A stretch of DNA of 64,000 bases from Enterobacteriaceae bacterium B14 (GCA_000307305.1 DF158884.1:81540-145539); one strand, 5' to 3'; positions 49,009-59,886 are shown, numbered from the stretch's first letter. The notes: generated by a model from the sequence alone, not told the origin. Translations and numbers: made by a program.

Positions 49009-50598
49009 TTAATGTTCCCGTGTTTTACGGAACTCGATTTCAGGGTAACGTTCTTGGGTCAGGTTTAAGTTCACCATCGTCGGTGCGATGTAACTTAGGT
49101 TATCCCCGCCATCCAATGCCAGATTTAGCTCGCTTTTACGCTTAAACTCTTCCAGCTTCTTCACGTCTGCACACTCAACCCAACGAGCCGTCGAGACGTT
49201 AACCGATTCATAAATCGCTTCTACGTTGTATTCCGCTTTTAGGCGGGCAACAACCACGTCAAACTGGAGCACACCAACAGCACCAACGATAAGGTCGTTG
49301 TTGGTTAGAGGGCGGAATACCTGAACAGCGCCCTCTTCTGAGAGCTGTACCAGCCCTTTTAGTAGCTGTTTCTGCTTCAGTGGATCTCGTAGACGGATAC
49401 GGCGGAACAGCTCTGGTGCGAAGTTAGGAATACCAGTGAACTTCATGTCTTCACCTTGGGTAAAGGTGTCGCCAATTTGAATCGTGCCGTGGTTATGCAA
49501 CCCGATAATATCGCCCGGATAAGCTTCCTCAACGTGAGAACGGTCACCCGCCATGAAGGTCAGTGCATCGGAAATAACAACATCTTTACCCGTGCGTACC
49601 TGACGCAGTTTCATGCCTTTTTCATATTTGCCAGAAACAACACGCATAAATGCGACGCGGTCGCGGTGTTTCGGGTCCATATTGGCCTGAATTTTAAACA
49701 CGAAGCCGGTAAATTTCTCTTCTTTGGCAGTGACTTCACGCGTGTCTGTTTTACGCGGCATCGGGGTTGGCGCCCAAGACACTAAGCCATCCAACATATG
49801 GTCCACGCCGAAGTTACCCAGTGCAGTACCGAAGAAGACGGGCGTTAGCTCACCCTGTAAGAAGGCTTCTTGTTCGAACTCATGCGAGGCCCCCTGTACC
49901 AGCTCCAGCTCATCACGCAGTTGCTGTGCTAAATCCTCACCTACGGCAATATCTAAGTCAGGGTTATTTAGCCCTTTCACGATGCGAACTTCCTGAATCG
50001 TGTGGCCTTGCCCCGTCTGATACAAGTAGGTTTCGTCTTTATAGAGGTGATAAACACCCTTGAAGAGCTTGCCACAACCAATTGGCCACGTGATAGGCGA
50101 ACAGGCAATTCTTAGCTCATGTTCGACTTCATCTAGCAGCTCCATCGGGTCACGGATATCACGGTCTAGCTTGTTCATAAAAGTCAGGATCGGCGTATCA
50201 CGCAGACGGGTAACTTCCATCAGTTTACGTGTGCGATCTTCAACCCCTTTTGAGGAGTCGATAACCATCAAACAGCAGTCAACCGCAGTTAGGGTGCGAT
50301 AAGTATCTTCGGAGAAGTCTTCATGCCCTGGGGTATCCAGCAGGTTGACCAGACAGTTGTGATAAGGGAATTGCATCACAGAGGTCGTAATCGAGATACC
50401 ACGCTGCTTTTCCATCTCCATCCAGTCAGATTTAGCATGCTGGTTAGAGCCACGGCCTTTCACCGTACCCGCTGTTTGAATCGCCTGTCCGAACAGCAAT
50501 ACTTTTTCTGTAATCGTGGTCTTACCGGCATCGGGATGCGAGATAATAGCGAACGTTCTTCTCTTGGCAACTTCGCTTTGTAGCTCAGATGGTTGCAT
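49009..50598 (-). CDS. prfC: Peptide chain release factor 3 (GTPase)
   Basis: At 529 residues it has the E. coli length and very high similarity. GTPase motifs are [13 protein letters not shown] (about 18-30), [14 protein letters not shown], and MNKLDRD. Domain II and the C-terminal domain follow and end in the conserved EFRKTREH-type tail. RF3 recycles RF1/RF2 from the ribosome after termination. A longer start adds 14 dissimilar residues, so the ATG at 50598 ([16 protein letters not shown]) was used. rimI-holD lie upstream on the same strand, as in E. coli apart from the absence of yjjG between them. Confidence 0.97.
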   Translation of the reverse strand: MQPSELQSEVAKRRTFAIISHPDAGKTTITEKVLLFGQAIQTAGTVKGRGSNQHAKSDWMEMEKQRGISITTSVMQFPYHNCLVNLLDTPGHEDFSEDTYRTLTAVDCCLMVIDSSKGVEDRTRKLMEVTRLRDTPILTFMNKLDRDIRDPMELLDEVEHELRIACSPITWPIGCGKLFKGVYHLYKDETYLYQTGQGHTIQEVRIVKGLNNPDLDIAVGEDLAQQLRDELELVQGASHEFEQEAFLQGELTPVFFGTALGNFGVDHMLDGLVSWAPTPMPRKTDTREVTAKEEKFTGFVFKIQANMDPKHRDRVAFMRVVSGKYEKGMKLRQVRTGKDVVISDALTFMAGDRSHVEEAYPGDIIGLHNHGTIQIGDTFTQGEDMKFTGIPNFAPELFRRIRLRDPLKQKQLLKGLVQLSEEGAVQVFRPLTNNDLIVGAVGVLQFDVVVARLKAEYNVEAIYESVNVSTARWVECADVKKLEEFKRKSELNLALDGGDNLSYIAPTMVNLNLTQERYPEIEFRKTREH

Positions 50599-50804
50599 AG
50601 TTACAGTATCTTCTTTGGTTATCACAAGCCAAGATGCCATCTAAACAGGTGGCTCACTAAAAATAGGGGGGCTTGGGTAATGATTGAGTGAAACGGTGAT
50701 AAACAGTGCTGGGCGTATTTTCGCTCATCTGGGGTCAGATAACAATCGTAGTGATCTAGGTGTTTTATACCGCGATATTTTTATTCCACGATTGTTTCAT
50801 TCCA

Positions 50805-51245
50805 CTATAAATAGAGTGCCATCACTATCGCATCCTCGCGCCCACCTTTGGTGGGATAGTAATTATTACGCACAGTGACTTCATTAAAGCCAAGGCTGTC
50901 GTATAACGCGATAGCACCGTGATTGGATGCCCTCACCTCTAGCCAAAGCGTCAGCACCTCTTTTTGCGCTAACGCCACGATCAGGTGATTTAGCAGATCA
51001 CGAGCATAACCTTTGCGTTGATGGCTTGGGTGTATAGCAATGTTAAACAGTGTCGCCTCATCCAATACAACCTGCGTGATGGCAAAGCCCGCAAGCTGTT
51101 CGCCTTCACTGATTTTTAGATTGAGGTAGCGCTCACCCTGATTGCTGTTGAAGGTTTTTTCCGTCCACGGGAAAGCATGGCTGGCTTGTTCAATTTGAAA
51201 TGCTGTCGCTAGATCGGCTGGCGTCAGGAAAGATATCTGCTTCAT
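50805..51245 (-). CDS. rimI: Ribosomal protein S18-alanine N-acetyltransferase RimI
   Basis: This 146-residue GNAT protein (E. coli 148) has the segments HAFPWTEKTF (about 25-34), VVLDEATLFNIAIHPSHQRK with the acetyl-CoA loop that follows, and LYDSLGFNE. It acetylates the N-terminal alanine of ribosomal protein S18. The longer open frame would start inside holD; I chose the ATG at 51245 (MKQISFL) because it matches the family N terminus. It overlaps the 3' end of holD by 56 bp. In E. coli yjjG lies between rimI and prfC; here the gap holds no gene. Confidence 0.95.
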   Translation of the reverse strand: MKQISFLTPADLATAFQIEQASHAFPWTEKTFNSNQGERYLNLKISEGEQLAGFAITQVVLDEATLFNIAIHPSHQRKGYARDLLNHLIVALAQKEVLTLWLEVRASNHGAIALYDSLGFNEVTVRNNYYPTKGGREDAIVMALYL

Positions 51246-51633
51246 GATGATAGATCTGCTGCCAAAGAGCGCGTTTGGCTCCGGCATCGAGTGAGAGTTC
51301 TGAAAGCGGCGGGCTAGATAATGCAATGCCCGCCAATGACGATGCTGCTGTATCGGTAGAGCCTAAATGCCAGCTCAGGCACTGGGTATCCGGTGGTAGC
51401 ATAGCGAGCTGTTCTGGCGCTATGCAGTAGACCTGTTGTTCGGTTATCTCTAACGCATGGAAAACATCACTTAACAGCGGCGTATTCAGTGCTAGCGGCT
51501 GTGCAGAAACAATGACCAGTTTCGTCTCTGCCGGTAAGTGAACCGCGACCTCGCCTTGCAAGGCGGTCGGGCGTCGTAAGACCCACTGTGTAATGCCTAG
51601 CTGCTGTAATAGCCGATCGCGTCTTGATGACAT
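51190..51633 (-). CDS. holD: DNA polymerase III psi subunit HolD
   Basis: This 147-residue protein (E. coli 137) opens with MSSRRDRLLQQLGITQWVLRR, nearly the same as E. coli. It keeps ALQGEVAV and the C-terminal AKRALWQQIYHHEADIFP. Psi bridges chi (HolC) to the clamp-loader core and helps hand over SSB-coated templates. The C-terminal tail of about ten residues (DASRSSDSISN) is longer than in E. coli and runs into rimI. A TTG upstream would add eight residues without similarity; the ATG at 51633 was used. Confidence 0.93.
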   Translation of the reverse strand: MSSRRDRLLQQLGITQWVLRRPTALQGEVAVHLPAETKLVIVSAQPLALNTPLLSDVFHALEITEQQVYCIAPEQLAMLPPDTQCLSWHLGSTDTAASSLAGIALSSPPLSELSLDAGAKRALWQQIYHHEADIFPDASRSSDSISN

Positions 51634-51804
51634 AGTCACTCTTAGGGCGTGTTCCAATAGATGTTGGCTATGCTAACAAACCCAACGGATATGCGCCAAC
51701 TCGTTGTACTCACAGCACCTGAGCCGTTACTTGGTCGTTAACTACACCGCCAATGACTTTGGGTATATAATCCCCAGCCAGATTGCTAAGGAGCCACAAA
51801 ACTG

Positions 51805-52866
51805 ATGTCTGCATTTACCCCTGCCAGTGAAGTTATTATGCGCCACAGCGATGAGTTTATCTCGCGTCGCGTACTGTTTGCCGGTGATTTACAAGATACA
51901 TTGCCTTGCCAGTTTGATGCTGCCGATGTGCGTGTACACACCAATCAATATCATCATTGGCAGGCAATTAGCCGGACTCTGGGAGAGAATGCACAGTTTG
52001 GCCTATTGGCAGATGCCAATTTTCTCAGCCAATCCGATACGCTGGTTTATTACTGGCCGAAGAGTAAACAAGAAGCACAATTTCAACTATTTAACCTGCT
52101 CTCTCTGCTGCCTATTGGCTGCGATATCTTCGTGGTCGGTGAAAACCGTAGCGGTGTTCGTAGTGCCGAAGCTGTGTTAGAGGATGTTGGCCCACTACAG
52201 AAAATTGATAGCGCCCGCCGTTGTGGTTTATATCACGGCCGTATTGAGAAGCGCGTTAATTTTGATGCCTCAGCATGGTGGAATGAGTACGACTGCGAAG
52301 GTGTTCAGATCAAAGCTCTGCCCAGCGTTTTCAGCCGCGATGGTCTAGATGTCGGCAGCCAGCTGCTGCTGGACTCTCTGGAAGAGGGAGTTATCGTGCA
52401 GGGTGATGTGTTGGATGTCGGTTGTGGCGCAGGCGTTTTGGCTGCCACACTGGCGAAACGCTACCCTAAAATCACGTCACTGACATTGAGCGATGTTAAT
52501 GCCGCAGCACTGGAGTCTAGCCGCGCTACGCTGGCAGCAAACGATATTAAAGGCACCGTGATTGCCAGTGATGTCTATTCTGACATTCAAGGGCGCTTTA
52601 ATCTGATTATCTCTAATCCGCCGTTCCACGATGGGTTGCAAACCAGCCTGAGCGCAGCAGAAGCGTTGATTCGCAGCGCGAAAAACCATCTGCATATGGG
52701 GGGGAAACTACGCATTGTTGCTAACGCCTTCCTACCTTATCCCGATTGGTTAGATGCCACGTTCGGCAACCATGAGGTGATTGCTCAAACTGGGCGTTTT
52801 AAGGTTTATCAGGCCGTGTTTACTCGCCCTACCAGCCCAGATAAAAAGAAAAAATCTAAGCGCTAG
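51805..52866 (+). CDS. rsmC: 16S rRNA m2G1207 methyltransferase RsmC
   Basis: This 353-residue protein (E. coli 343) has two tandem methyltransferase-like domains. The N-terminal half is degenerate ([20 protein letters not shown]). The C-terminal half has the SAM motif [14 protein letters not shown] at about 201-214 and the catalytic NPPFHDG at about 271-277. It methylates N2 of G1207 in the 30S subunit. The lysine-rich C terminus (PDKKKKSKR) is basic as expected for RNA binding. It is divergent from holD, as in E. coli, and is followed by two tRNA-Leu genes. Confidence 0.96.
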   Translation: MSAFTPASEVIMRHSDEFISRRVLFAGDLQDTLPCQFDAADVRVHTNQYHHWQAISRTLGENAQFGLLADANFLSQSDTLVYYWPKSKQEAQFQLFNLLSLLPIGCDIFVVGENRSGVRSAEAVLEDVGPLQKIDSARRCGLYHGRIEKRVNFDASAWWNEYDCEGVQIKALPSVFSRDGLDVGSQLLLDSLEEGVIVQGDVLDVGCGAGVLAATLAKRYPKITSLTLSDVNAAALESSRATLAANDIKGTVIASDVYSDIQGRFNLIISNPPFHDGLQTSLSAAEALIRSAKNHLHMGGKLRIVANAFLPYPDWLDATFGNHEVIAQTGRFKVYQAVFTRPTSPDKKKKSKR

Positions 52867-52874
52867 TCCCTTTC

Positions 52875-52904
52875 AACCCGTGCTTCAACGTCGCAGCACG
52901 GGTT
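52875..52904 (+). terminator. Hairpin after rsmC
   Basis: 10-bp arms AACCCGTGCT/AGCACGGGTT with a 10-nt loop begin 9 bp after the rsmC stop. There is no T-run, so this is a weak or Rho-assisted terminator. Confidence 0.6.
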
Positions 52905-52982
52905 GCGAGTCTCACCGATGATTTCACAAGATGCGCATATGCCGTTTTTTCCAACAAACACCGAGGCTTTAGGAGAAAATGA

Positions 52983-53010
52983 TTGACGCTATCACTAAAA
53001 GCTCTAGAAT
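52983..53010 (+). promoter_or_regulatory. Stable-RNA-type promoter of the tRNA-Leu pair
   Basis: TTGACG and TAGAAT are separated by 16 bp and followed by a GC-rich discriminator TCGGCTCCG, as in stringently controlled tRNA promoters. The mature tRNA starts 46 bp after the -10 box. Confidence 0.75.
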
Positions 53011-53055
53011 TCGGCTCCGTGGTGATGTTGCTTTTATGAGTAACGTTTCTGGATT

Positions 53056-53142
53056 GCGAAGGTGGCGGAATTGGTAGACGCGCTAGCTTCAGGTGTTAGT
53101 GTTCTTACGGACGTGAGGGTTCAAGTCCCTCTCTTCGCACCA
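53056..53142 (+). tRNA. tRNA-Leu (anticodon CAG), first copy
   Basis: An 87-nt class II tRNA with encoded CCA. The acceptor GCGAAGG pairs with TCTTCGC, the T loop is GGTTCAAGTCC, the anticodon CAG is at 53090-53092, and the long variable arm is GTTC-TTAC-GGAC. It is nearly identical to the E. coli leuP/Q/V/T product and sits downstream of rsmC as the E. coli leuQPV cluster does. Confidence 0.98.
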
Positions 53143-53196
53143 AATCACCATGCTGTTCTGAATATCGTTCTAGTATTTAAAAGAGTTTCTCTCTGT

Positions 53197-53283
53197 GCGA
53201 AGGTGGCGGAATTGGTAGACGCGCTAGCTTCAGGTGTTAGTGTTCTCACGGACGTGAGGGTTCAAGTCCCTCTCTTCGCACCA
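53197..53283 (+). tRNA. tRNA-Leu (anticodon CAG), second copy
   Basis: An 87-nt near-identical copy, 54 bp after the first, with the anticodon at 53231-53233. The only difference is in the loop of the variable arm (TCAC instead of TTAC). No promoter is visible between the copies, so they are processed from one transcript. Confidence 0.98.
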
Positions 53284-53387
53284 CTGAGAAGTTTTCTTTC
53301 TGCTTTCTCTATCTCTGCTATTTCAATCCGTTCACTGTAGAAATTACATCTTATTCAACGCTATTTGCTAAACAGTTGGCATAAAAA

Positions 53388-53422
53388 AACCCGGCATAGC
53401 GATCGATAATCACTCCGGGTTT
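53388..53422. terminator. Shared terminator of the tRNA-Leu operon and sspBA
   Basis: AACCCGG and CCGGGTT arms flank a ~20-nt loop. On the minus strand seven T follow (sspB side), and on the plus strand TTTATTA follows (tRNA side). Confidence 0.8.
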
Positions 53423-53447
53423 ATTACTAAGACTGTGACCTGAAGGT

Positions 53448-53963
53448 TTACTTTACAACGCGAAGAGCTGGACGACCGCGAGGCGGTTTCGGTGGCTCAT
53501 CATTACCGTTGTCATCGTTTTGTTCAGCGTCGGTTTCCACTTCAACTAAAGAGAATGGAGATTCAGTCTCACCCTCTTTTTTATCCGCACTGTCTGTGCT
53601 CTCTGCATCTGGCAGTACCAACGTACCCTCTTCATAAGCAGGTTCAGGCTCAAACATCGTACCCTCACCGTTCTCACGAGCATAGATGGCTACCACAGCA
53701 TAAAGTGGAACGTAAACTTGTCGAGGTGAACCGCTAAAGCGAGCGTTAAAGCTCACTTCTTCGTTACCCAGTTCTAAATTTCCTACTGCTCTTGGCGCGA
53801 TATTCAAAATAATCTGGCCATCCCGGGCAAATTCCATCGGAACCTGAACGCCGGGAAGTGTCACGTCAACAACCAAATGCGGTGTTAACTGATTGTCGAG
53901 TAACCAATCATAGAACGCCCTTAGAAGATAGGGGCGGCGTGGTGACATTTCAGGCTGATCCAT
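53448..53963 (-). CDS. sspB: ClpXP protease specificity-enhancing factor SspB
   Basis: This 171-residue adaptor (E. coli 165) has a folded N-terminal domain (about 5-110) with RRPYLLRAFYDWLLDNQLTP and FNARFSGSPRQVYVP, which binds ssrA tags. An acidic disordered linker (about 115-160) follows, then the C-terminal ClpX-binding tail GRPALRVVK. It tethers ssrA-tagged proteins and some regulators (for example RseA) to ClpXP. It starts 5 bp after sspA stops, forming the standard sspA-sspB operon. Confidence 0.97.
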   Translation of the reverse strand: MDQPEMSPRRPYLLRAFYDWLLDNQLTPHLVVDVTLPGVQVPMEFARDGQIILNIAPRAVGNLELGNEEVSFNARFSGSPRQVYVPLYAVVAIYARENGEGTMFEPEPAYEEGTLVLPDAESTDSADKKEGETESPFSLVEVETDAEQNDDNGNDEPPKPPRGRPALRVVK

Positions 53964-53968
53964 AAAAC

Positions 53969-54610
53969 TTAGCCCCTAGTCTGTAAACGCATTTCACGTT
54001 CAGTTTCAGTCAGGGAAGCCAAGAAGGCATCACGTTCAAATACACGAGTCATATAGCCTTTCAGCTCTTTAGAGCCTGCGCCAGACAGTTCGATACCCAG
54101 TTGCGGTAACCGCCATAACAGCGGAGCCAAATAGCAATCAACTAGGCTGAATTCATCACTCATGAAATAAGGTTTTTGAGTAAATACCGGCGCGATAGCC
54201 AGTAACTCTTCACGCAATTGCTTACGAGCTGCATCAGCTTCTGCCGCACTACCTGATTCCACTTTAAACAGCAGAGTGTACCAATCGTTTTCAATGCGGT
54301 GCATCATCAGGCGGCTTTCACCACGCGCAACCGGATAAACAGGCATTAAAGGAGGATGTGGGAAACGCTCATCCAGATACTCCATGATGATACGGGACTC
54401 ATATAACGTCAGTTCGCGATCGACCAGTGTTGGAACCGTGCGATACGGATTGAGGTCAATCAGATCCTGTGGCAGGTTATCCTTTTCGACCTGCTCAATC
54501 TCGACGCTAACACCCTTCTCAGCCAGAACGATGCGTACCTGATGGCTGAAAATGTCGGTCGAACCGGAAAACAGCGTCATCACCGAACGTTTGTTGGCAG
54601 CGACAGCCAT
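53969..54610 (-). CDS. sspA: Stringent starvation protein A (RNA-polymerase-associated)
   Basis: This 213-residue GST-like protein (E. coli 212) has the N-terminal thioredoxin-like domain MAVAANKRSVMTLFSG...HQVRIVLAEKG and the conserved surface-pocket segment FPHPPLMPVYPVARGESRL (about 82-100). SspA binds sigma-70 RNA polymerase, promotes phage P1 late transcription and supports acid tolerance. It has lost glutathione-transferase activity in known members. The ATG at 54610 has GGAGG upstream; an earlier start adds four residues only. It is first in the sspAB operon. Confidence 0.97.
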   Translation of the reverse strand: MAVAANKRSVMTLFSGSTDIFSHQVRIVLAEKGVSVEIEQVEKDNLPQDLIDLNPYRTVPTLVDRELTLYESRIIMEYLDERFPHPPLMPVYPVARGESRLMMHRIENDWYTLLFKVESGSAAEADAARKQLREELLAIAPVFTQKPYFMSDEFSLVDCYLAPLLWRLPQLGIELSGAGSKELKGYMTRVFERDAFLASLTETEREMRLQTRG

Positions 54611-54976
54611 GAAAACCTCCAAGTTTATCCAGAAATTACACGGACGCAGCGGGATGCTACGATCCAGACTATTATTTGAACTTACCCAATGAAGCTATTG
54701 AGATAGATTCTTGGTATCGGGGAGTGTGACCAGTTAGCCTAACCACTTAAAACTGCTGCTATAGAAGCAACATACAGAGTTCAGGGTAAACGGGCACAAA
54801 AGTGGGTGATAGTGTACCAGATTTTGAATACTTTGAGCAGGGAGAGGTGCATATTTAATCAGGAGAAGACAGGCAATCTGATATAAATCAATTAGTTACA
54901 ACAATTAAACTTATAAAAAAAGCCCGGTAAACCGGGCTTTTTAGCATTATTAGCTCGCTGCCAAAGTAGCAAACAA
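54611..54976. promoter_or_regulatory. Intergenic region rpsI-sspA
   Basis: A 366-bp gap without a gene. It holds the rpsI terminator (54915-54942) and, nearer sspA, a GC-moderate stretch that should contain the sspA promoter. No clear boxes or operators were chosen. Confidence 0.4.
54915..54942 (-). terminator. Intrinsic terminator of rplM-rpsI
   Basis: The minus-strand stem AAAGCCCGGT/ACCGGGCTTT is followed by a T-run, about 35 bp after the rpsI stop codon. Confidence 0.93.
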
Positions 54977-55372
<396 letters not shown>

Positions 55373-55384
55373 CTATAATCCCGA

Positions 55385-56196
<812 letters not shown>

Positions 56197-56973
56197 TCAC
56201 TGACGCAGACAAACCTGAGGCATTCCGCCGTTTTCTGGGTGTTCACACACACATAAATCGGCCTGATACCAACGCGTCAATAATTCCGTATTGAGGACAT
56301 TTTTCGGCGTCCCTGATGCCACCAGCGTACCTTGATGAAGCAGTAAAACTTTGTCAGCGTATAGCGCTGCCAGATTCAGGTCATGCAGCACAGTGCACAC
56401 AGAAAACGGGGCATCTCTTGTCATCTTTTTCAGCAATCGTAGGGTTTGTTGCTGGTGATAAAGATCGAGGGCCGATGTAGGCTCATCAAGAAACAGATAT
56501 CGCTGCTTTGGCGAAGAGTCCCAAAGTTGAGCTATCAACCGAGCAAGTTGAACACGCTGCTTTTCTCCCCCCGATAACTGGTTGTAATGGCGGTTAAGCA
56601 ACGTGCCGCACTCCGTAATTTCAACAGCGCTTTCTATCGCTTGCTGGTTCGATTTGTGGCTACCGTAAGGCGCCCGCCCCATCGCAATCACATCACGCAC
56701 GCTAAACGGGAATGAAAGCCCACTCTGCTGATTCATCACCCCACGAACCTTGGCCAGTTCCAAATGCGGCCATTGGGACAAGCTGCGTTCTTGCAGTGTG
56801 CATGTGCCGCTATCCGGTGGCAGATATCCCGTTAACATGCGTAACAACGTGGATTTACCCGCACCATTCGGCCCAATAATCGTGACCAACTCACCGGGGA
56901 TCAGGTCTAGCGAAACATTGTTAATAATATTCCGGTTTAACCGACGATAAGTCAGATTTTCAGCTCTGAGCAT
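56197..56973 (-). CDS. hmuV: Hemin ABC transporter ATP-binding protein HmuV
   Basis: This 258-residue ABC ATPase has Walker [15 protein letters not shown] at about residues 34-47, Q-loop [12 protein letters not shown], signature [12 protein letters not shown] at about 134-145 and Walker [13 protein letters not shown]. It powers heme import from the periplasm with HmuU. I chose the ATG at 56973, preceded by GGAGGAAGCC, over one four codons upstream. It overlaps the 3' end of hmuU by 14 bp. It is the last gene of the hmu operon. Confidence 0.95.
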   Translation of the reverse strand: MLRAENLTYRRLNRNIINNVSLDLIPGELVTIIGPNGAGKSTLLRMLTGYLPPDSGTCTLQERSLSQWPHLELAKVRGVMNQQSGLSFPFSVRDVIAMGRAPYGSHKSNQQAIESAVEITECGTLLNRHYNQLSGGEKQRVQLARLIAQLWDSSPKQRYLFLDEPTSALDLYHQQQTLRLLKKMTRDAPFSVCTVLHDLNLAALYADKVLLLHQGTLVASGTPKNVLNTELLTRWYQADLCVCEHPENGGMPQVCLRQ

Positions 56974-57970
56974 GGCTTCCTCCATTCTGGCGCAATATCA
57001 ACCATAAGAAGTAAGGCCCACCCAGTAAGCTGGTGAGTAGCCCTACGGGGATTTCAGCCGGAGCCGCCAATGTACGCGCCAGCGTGTCAGCTATCAGCAG
57101 TAAGCAAGCTCCGCCTAACACTGAACCGGGCAATAACCAGCGGTGATCGGGGCCAAGCTGTAACCGAATTAAATGAGGGATAACTAAGCCGATAAAACCA
57201 ATAGCACCGCTCATCGCCACCGCAGTACCCACTAATAACGCACTCAGCAATAATAACCGGCGCTTAACAGACTCGACATTAACGCCCAGATAATGCGCCT
57301 CCTCATCTCCCAGCTGTAGTAGGTTGAGCAGACGGGATAACCTGAGGCAGACAATAACCGCCGGAATGATCAGCGATGCCGCAATCGCTAAGGTAGGCCA
57401 CTGAGCTTGACCTAAGCTTCCCATACTCCACAGGGAGAACTGCCGAAGCTGTTGATCGTCACTGACATAACTGAGAACACCAATCGCCGCCCCCGCCAAT
57501 GCATTAATAGCAATACCCGCTAGCAATAGGCGAGTCAGATTACCGTGCCCTCGTTGGCTAAGGGCATAGAGCAAAGCACAGACCGCAATACTGCCGATAA
57601 ACGCCGCCAGCGTGTGGCCATAAAGCGCCAACACCGCAGGCAGAGGCAATGGCAGCAAAATTGCCAACGCCACACACAGCGCTGCACCTGTGCTAATCCC
57701 CAACAATCCGGGGTCAGCCAGAGGATTACGAAATAACCCCTGCATCACTGCACCAGACACCGCCAACGCCGCACCGATTAATACCGCTAACAACACTCTG
57801 GGCAGACGAATATGCAACCAGATATTCCAGTCTCCCTCATCGAGGGACTGGGTCAATAGGGTATAAAAAGATAATCTCACTGGGCCAAGATTGGCGGCAC
57901 TCAATGTGAGCACCACCAGCAGGAGTGACATCATCACTAACCAGCTACGCGGCGAAAGACGGATGTTCAT
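56960..57970 (-). CDS. hmuU: Hemin ABC transporter permease HmuU
   Basis: This 336-residue FecCD/BtuC-type permease is predicted to have about ten membrane helices. The family segments are [20 protein letters not shown] (about 54-73), [20 protein letters not shown], and [13 protein letters not shown], which contacts the ATPase. It forms the inner-membrane heme channel with HmuV. Its start overlaps the hmuT stop by 1 nt (TGATG), and its end overlaps hmuV, so translation is coupled. Confidence 0.95.
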   Translation of the reverse strand: MNIRLSPRSWLVMMSLLLVVLTLSAANLGPVRLSFYTLLTQSLDEGDWNIWLHIRLPRVLLAVLIGAALAVSGAVMQGLFRNPLADPGLLGISTGAALCVALAILLPLPLPAVLALYGHTLAAFIGSIAVCALLYALSQRGHGNLTRLLLAGIAINALAGAAIGVLSYVSDDQQLRQFSLWSMGSLGQAQWPTLAIAASLIIPAVIVCLRLSRLLNLLQLGDEEAHYLGVNVESVKRRLLLLSALLVGTAVAMSGAIGFIGLVIPHLIRLQLGPDHRWLLPGSVLGGACLLLIADTLARTLAAPAEIPVGLLTSLLGGPYFLWLILRQNGGSHAQS

Positions 57971-58800
57971 CAGTGGCTCTCTTCCAGCGCTTTATGCAGG
58001 CTTGATACCACTTCCGGCGTTTTTAAGGTGAATCCGAGCAAAGCTAAGTCATCGACCACCAGGAAACGCTTATTTTTTCCTGCCGGGGTCTGGCTGATAC
58101 CCGGCAACTGCCAGATTTTCTCTTTTCCACCCATCGCCTCAAAACCCGCTGTCGTTAACAGTAAGAGTTCAGGCGCAGCCGCAATAATCCCTTCCTGAGA
58201 TAGCGGGCGATATTTTTTGAACCCTTGCATAGCGTTAGTTCCACCCGCAAAGCCGATAATGGCATCCGCTGCGGTATTCTGCCCTGCCGCCATCGGTGTT
58301 GTTCCGCTGTAGTTCATCACAAACAGCACTTTCGTCGAGAGCTTGTTTTTCGGCATTGCCGCGACTTGCTGCTCATAATTAGCGATCAGTTTTTTACCCT
58401 CGTCTTCTTTCCCTAAAGCCTGTGCAATCGCACTGATTTTCTTCGGTACCGTCTCTAACGCGGGCAATCCTGGAACAGAGACCACGTTGATGCCGCTGTT
58501 TTTCACCTGCTCTAACGCCAGAGCAGGTAAAGACTGGTCGCTAGCTAACACGAGCGTTGGCTTAAGTGACAAAATGCCTTCGGCATTTAGCTGACGCATA
58601 TAGCCAATATCAGGAAGCGATTTAACCGCCTCTGGATAGGTGCTGGTAGAGTCTCGCCCGACAAGCTCTGCTTCAGCATGTAAGGCATAGATGATTTCAG
58701 TAACATCACCGCCAATGCTGACTATCCGCCCATTCGCTTGGGCGGAAAGGGAAAACAGGGCGCAGAGCATAATCACCCCACGCTTGATGGATACATTCAT
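57970..58800 (-). CDS. hmuT: Periplasmic hemin-binding protein HmuT
   Basis: This 276-residue cluster-A substrate-binding protein has a signal peptide of about 22 residues (MNVSIKRGVIMLCALFSLSA then QANGRIVS). The TroA/BtuF-like fold follows: GRIVSIGGDVTEIIYALHAE and VGRDSTSTYPEAVKSLPDIG, where the tyrosine and nearby histidine-region residues bind heme in the family. It delivers heme to HmuUV. The start overlaps the hmuS stop by 4 bp (ATGA); a longer frame would begin within hmuS and lack a signal peptide. Confidence 0.94.
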   Translation of the reverse strand: MNVSIKRGVIMLCALFSLSAQANGRIVSIGGDVTEIIYALHAEAELVGRDSTSTYPEAVKSLPDIGYMRQLNAEGILSLKPTLVLASDQSLPALALEQVKNSGINVVSVPGLPALETVPKKISAIAQALGKEDEGKKLIANYEQQVAAMPKNKLSTKVLFVMNYSGTTPMAAGQNTAADAIIGFAGGTNAMQGFKKYRPLSQEGIIAAAPELLLLTTAGFEAMGGKEKIWQLPGISQTPAGKNKRFLVVDDLALLGFTLKTPEVVSSLHKALEESH

Positions 58801-59840
58801 GCAGGCACCGTTTGTTGTTGCAATAAGAGTTCGATTTGGTCGCGCCACTTTTGCTGCTCTGGCTGGCCTTCAGTGCGCTGACCATAGAGCTGCGCAATTT
58901 GGGTGCCATCTTGTGAGAACAACTCAAGGCTGGTGACAAAGCCATTACCTGTTGGTTTACGGGTGATCCAGCTCTCAACAATGTCGGTTTCGATAAGGTG
59001 CAGAACAAACTTTCTATTAAAGATATTGATCCACTCTTCATGAGGGACAATTTTCTCAATTTTCCCTGTAAAGATCTGGACACAACCACGGTTACCCACA
59101 AACACCATAATGTCGTTGGCATCCTCTTTTGCCATATGCAGAATCTGTTTCAGCGCTTGGTTATCAACACGTTGAGCCAAATCATCACCTACAGCCTGGA
59201 AAGCCTGTTGGCGGCTCATATCGTACTTGCGCAGCAACGTGAAAAATTGGTGAACGTCGGTCATTGCACGCCATTCGCTGTCGATAGTGTTGTTATCAAC
59301 GCCTAAGTCTTTATTTGCCGAAACGGGTTCACGAGCTTGGATTTCAAGCGCCGGGTTATCTTGCTGGGTAAAGGCCGCGATGACGTCATTCCAAGCGTCC
59401 ATATCCGTATTTTCGGTGGTATAGACTTTATGTACTGCATCGCCATAACCATCAAAGAATTGGATACTGTGGCGGGTACCGCGCTTGCTCTCTTCGGTTA
59501 ATGAAAAAACGCTGTGCCACTGGTTCAAGAACAGACGTAAATCCAACTCATAAGGGTTCAGTATCAAACCAGCATGACCGCTAAGGTGCTGGTTTTGATA
59601 GCTTCCCACATGTTCATGAACCGCATGTTCATTGCGGGTAATCGCTTTGGCCTCGCCAATACTCTCCAGTGCGGCGAGTAATGCTTTGACATCATCTTTT
59701 AACCGAATAGCGTCCTGACCCACGCGAGCATGTAGAAGCTCCGCTTCGCTAATATTCAGTACCTTTGCTAAATCCCTTGCGTATTTTTCAGGATGTTGTT
59801 GTTTGGCCTGTAAATAATCTTGGTACAGAGATATCGTCAT
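58797..59840 (-). CDS. hmuS: Cytosolic hemin-handling/degrading protein HmuS
   Basis: This 347-residue protein of the HemS/ChuS/HmuS family is built of two homologous halves (about 1-165 and 180-340). The second contains VFVGNRGCVQIFTGKIEKI and VESWITRKPTGNGFVTSLE. It receives heme in the cytosol and stores or oxidatively opens it to release iron. It lies between hmuR and hmuT. A GC-rich hairpin in the hmuR-hmuS gap may set the step-down of expression from receptor to downstream genes. Confidence 0.95.
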   Translation of the reverse strand: MTISLYQDYLQAKQQHPEKYARDLAKVLNISEAELLHARVGQDAIRLKDDVKALLAALESIGEAKAITRNEHAVHEHVGSYQNQHLSGHAGLILNPYELDLRLFLNQWHSVFSLTEESKRGTRHSIQFFDGYGDAVHKVYTTENTDMDAWNDVIAAFTQQDNPALEIQAREPVSANKDLGVDNNTIDSEWRAMTDVHQFFTLLRKYDMSRQQAFQAVGDDLAQRVDNQALKQILHMAKEDANDIMVFVGNRGCVQIFTGKIEKIVPHEEWINIFNRKFVLHLIETDIVESWITRKPTGNGFVTSLELFSQDGTQIAQLYGQRTEGQPEQQKWRDQIELLLQQQTVPA

Positions 59841-59866
59841 TTTTTATTCCTGTCAGAGTGATACTT

Positions 59867-59886
59867 CCCCAGCCTTCTGGCTGGGG
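59867..59886 (-). promoter_or_regulatory. Intercistronic hairpin hmuR-hmuS
   Basis: An 8-bp GC-rich stem CCCCAGCC/GGCTGGGG with a four-base loop sits 27 bp before the hmuS start. The decamer AGTGATACTT occurs on either side (59857-59866 and 59907-59916). It looks like a partial terminator or mRNA-stability element. Confidence 0.6.
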
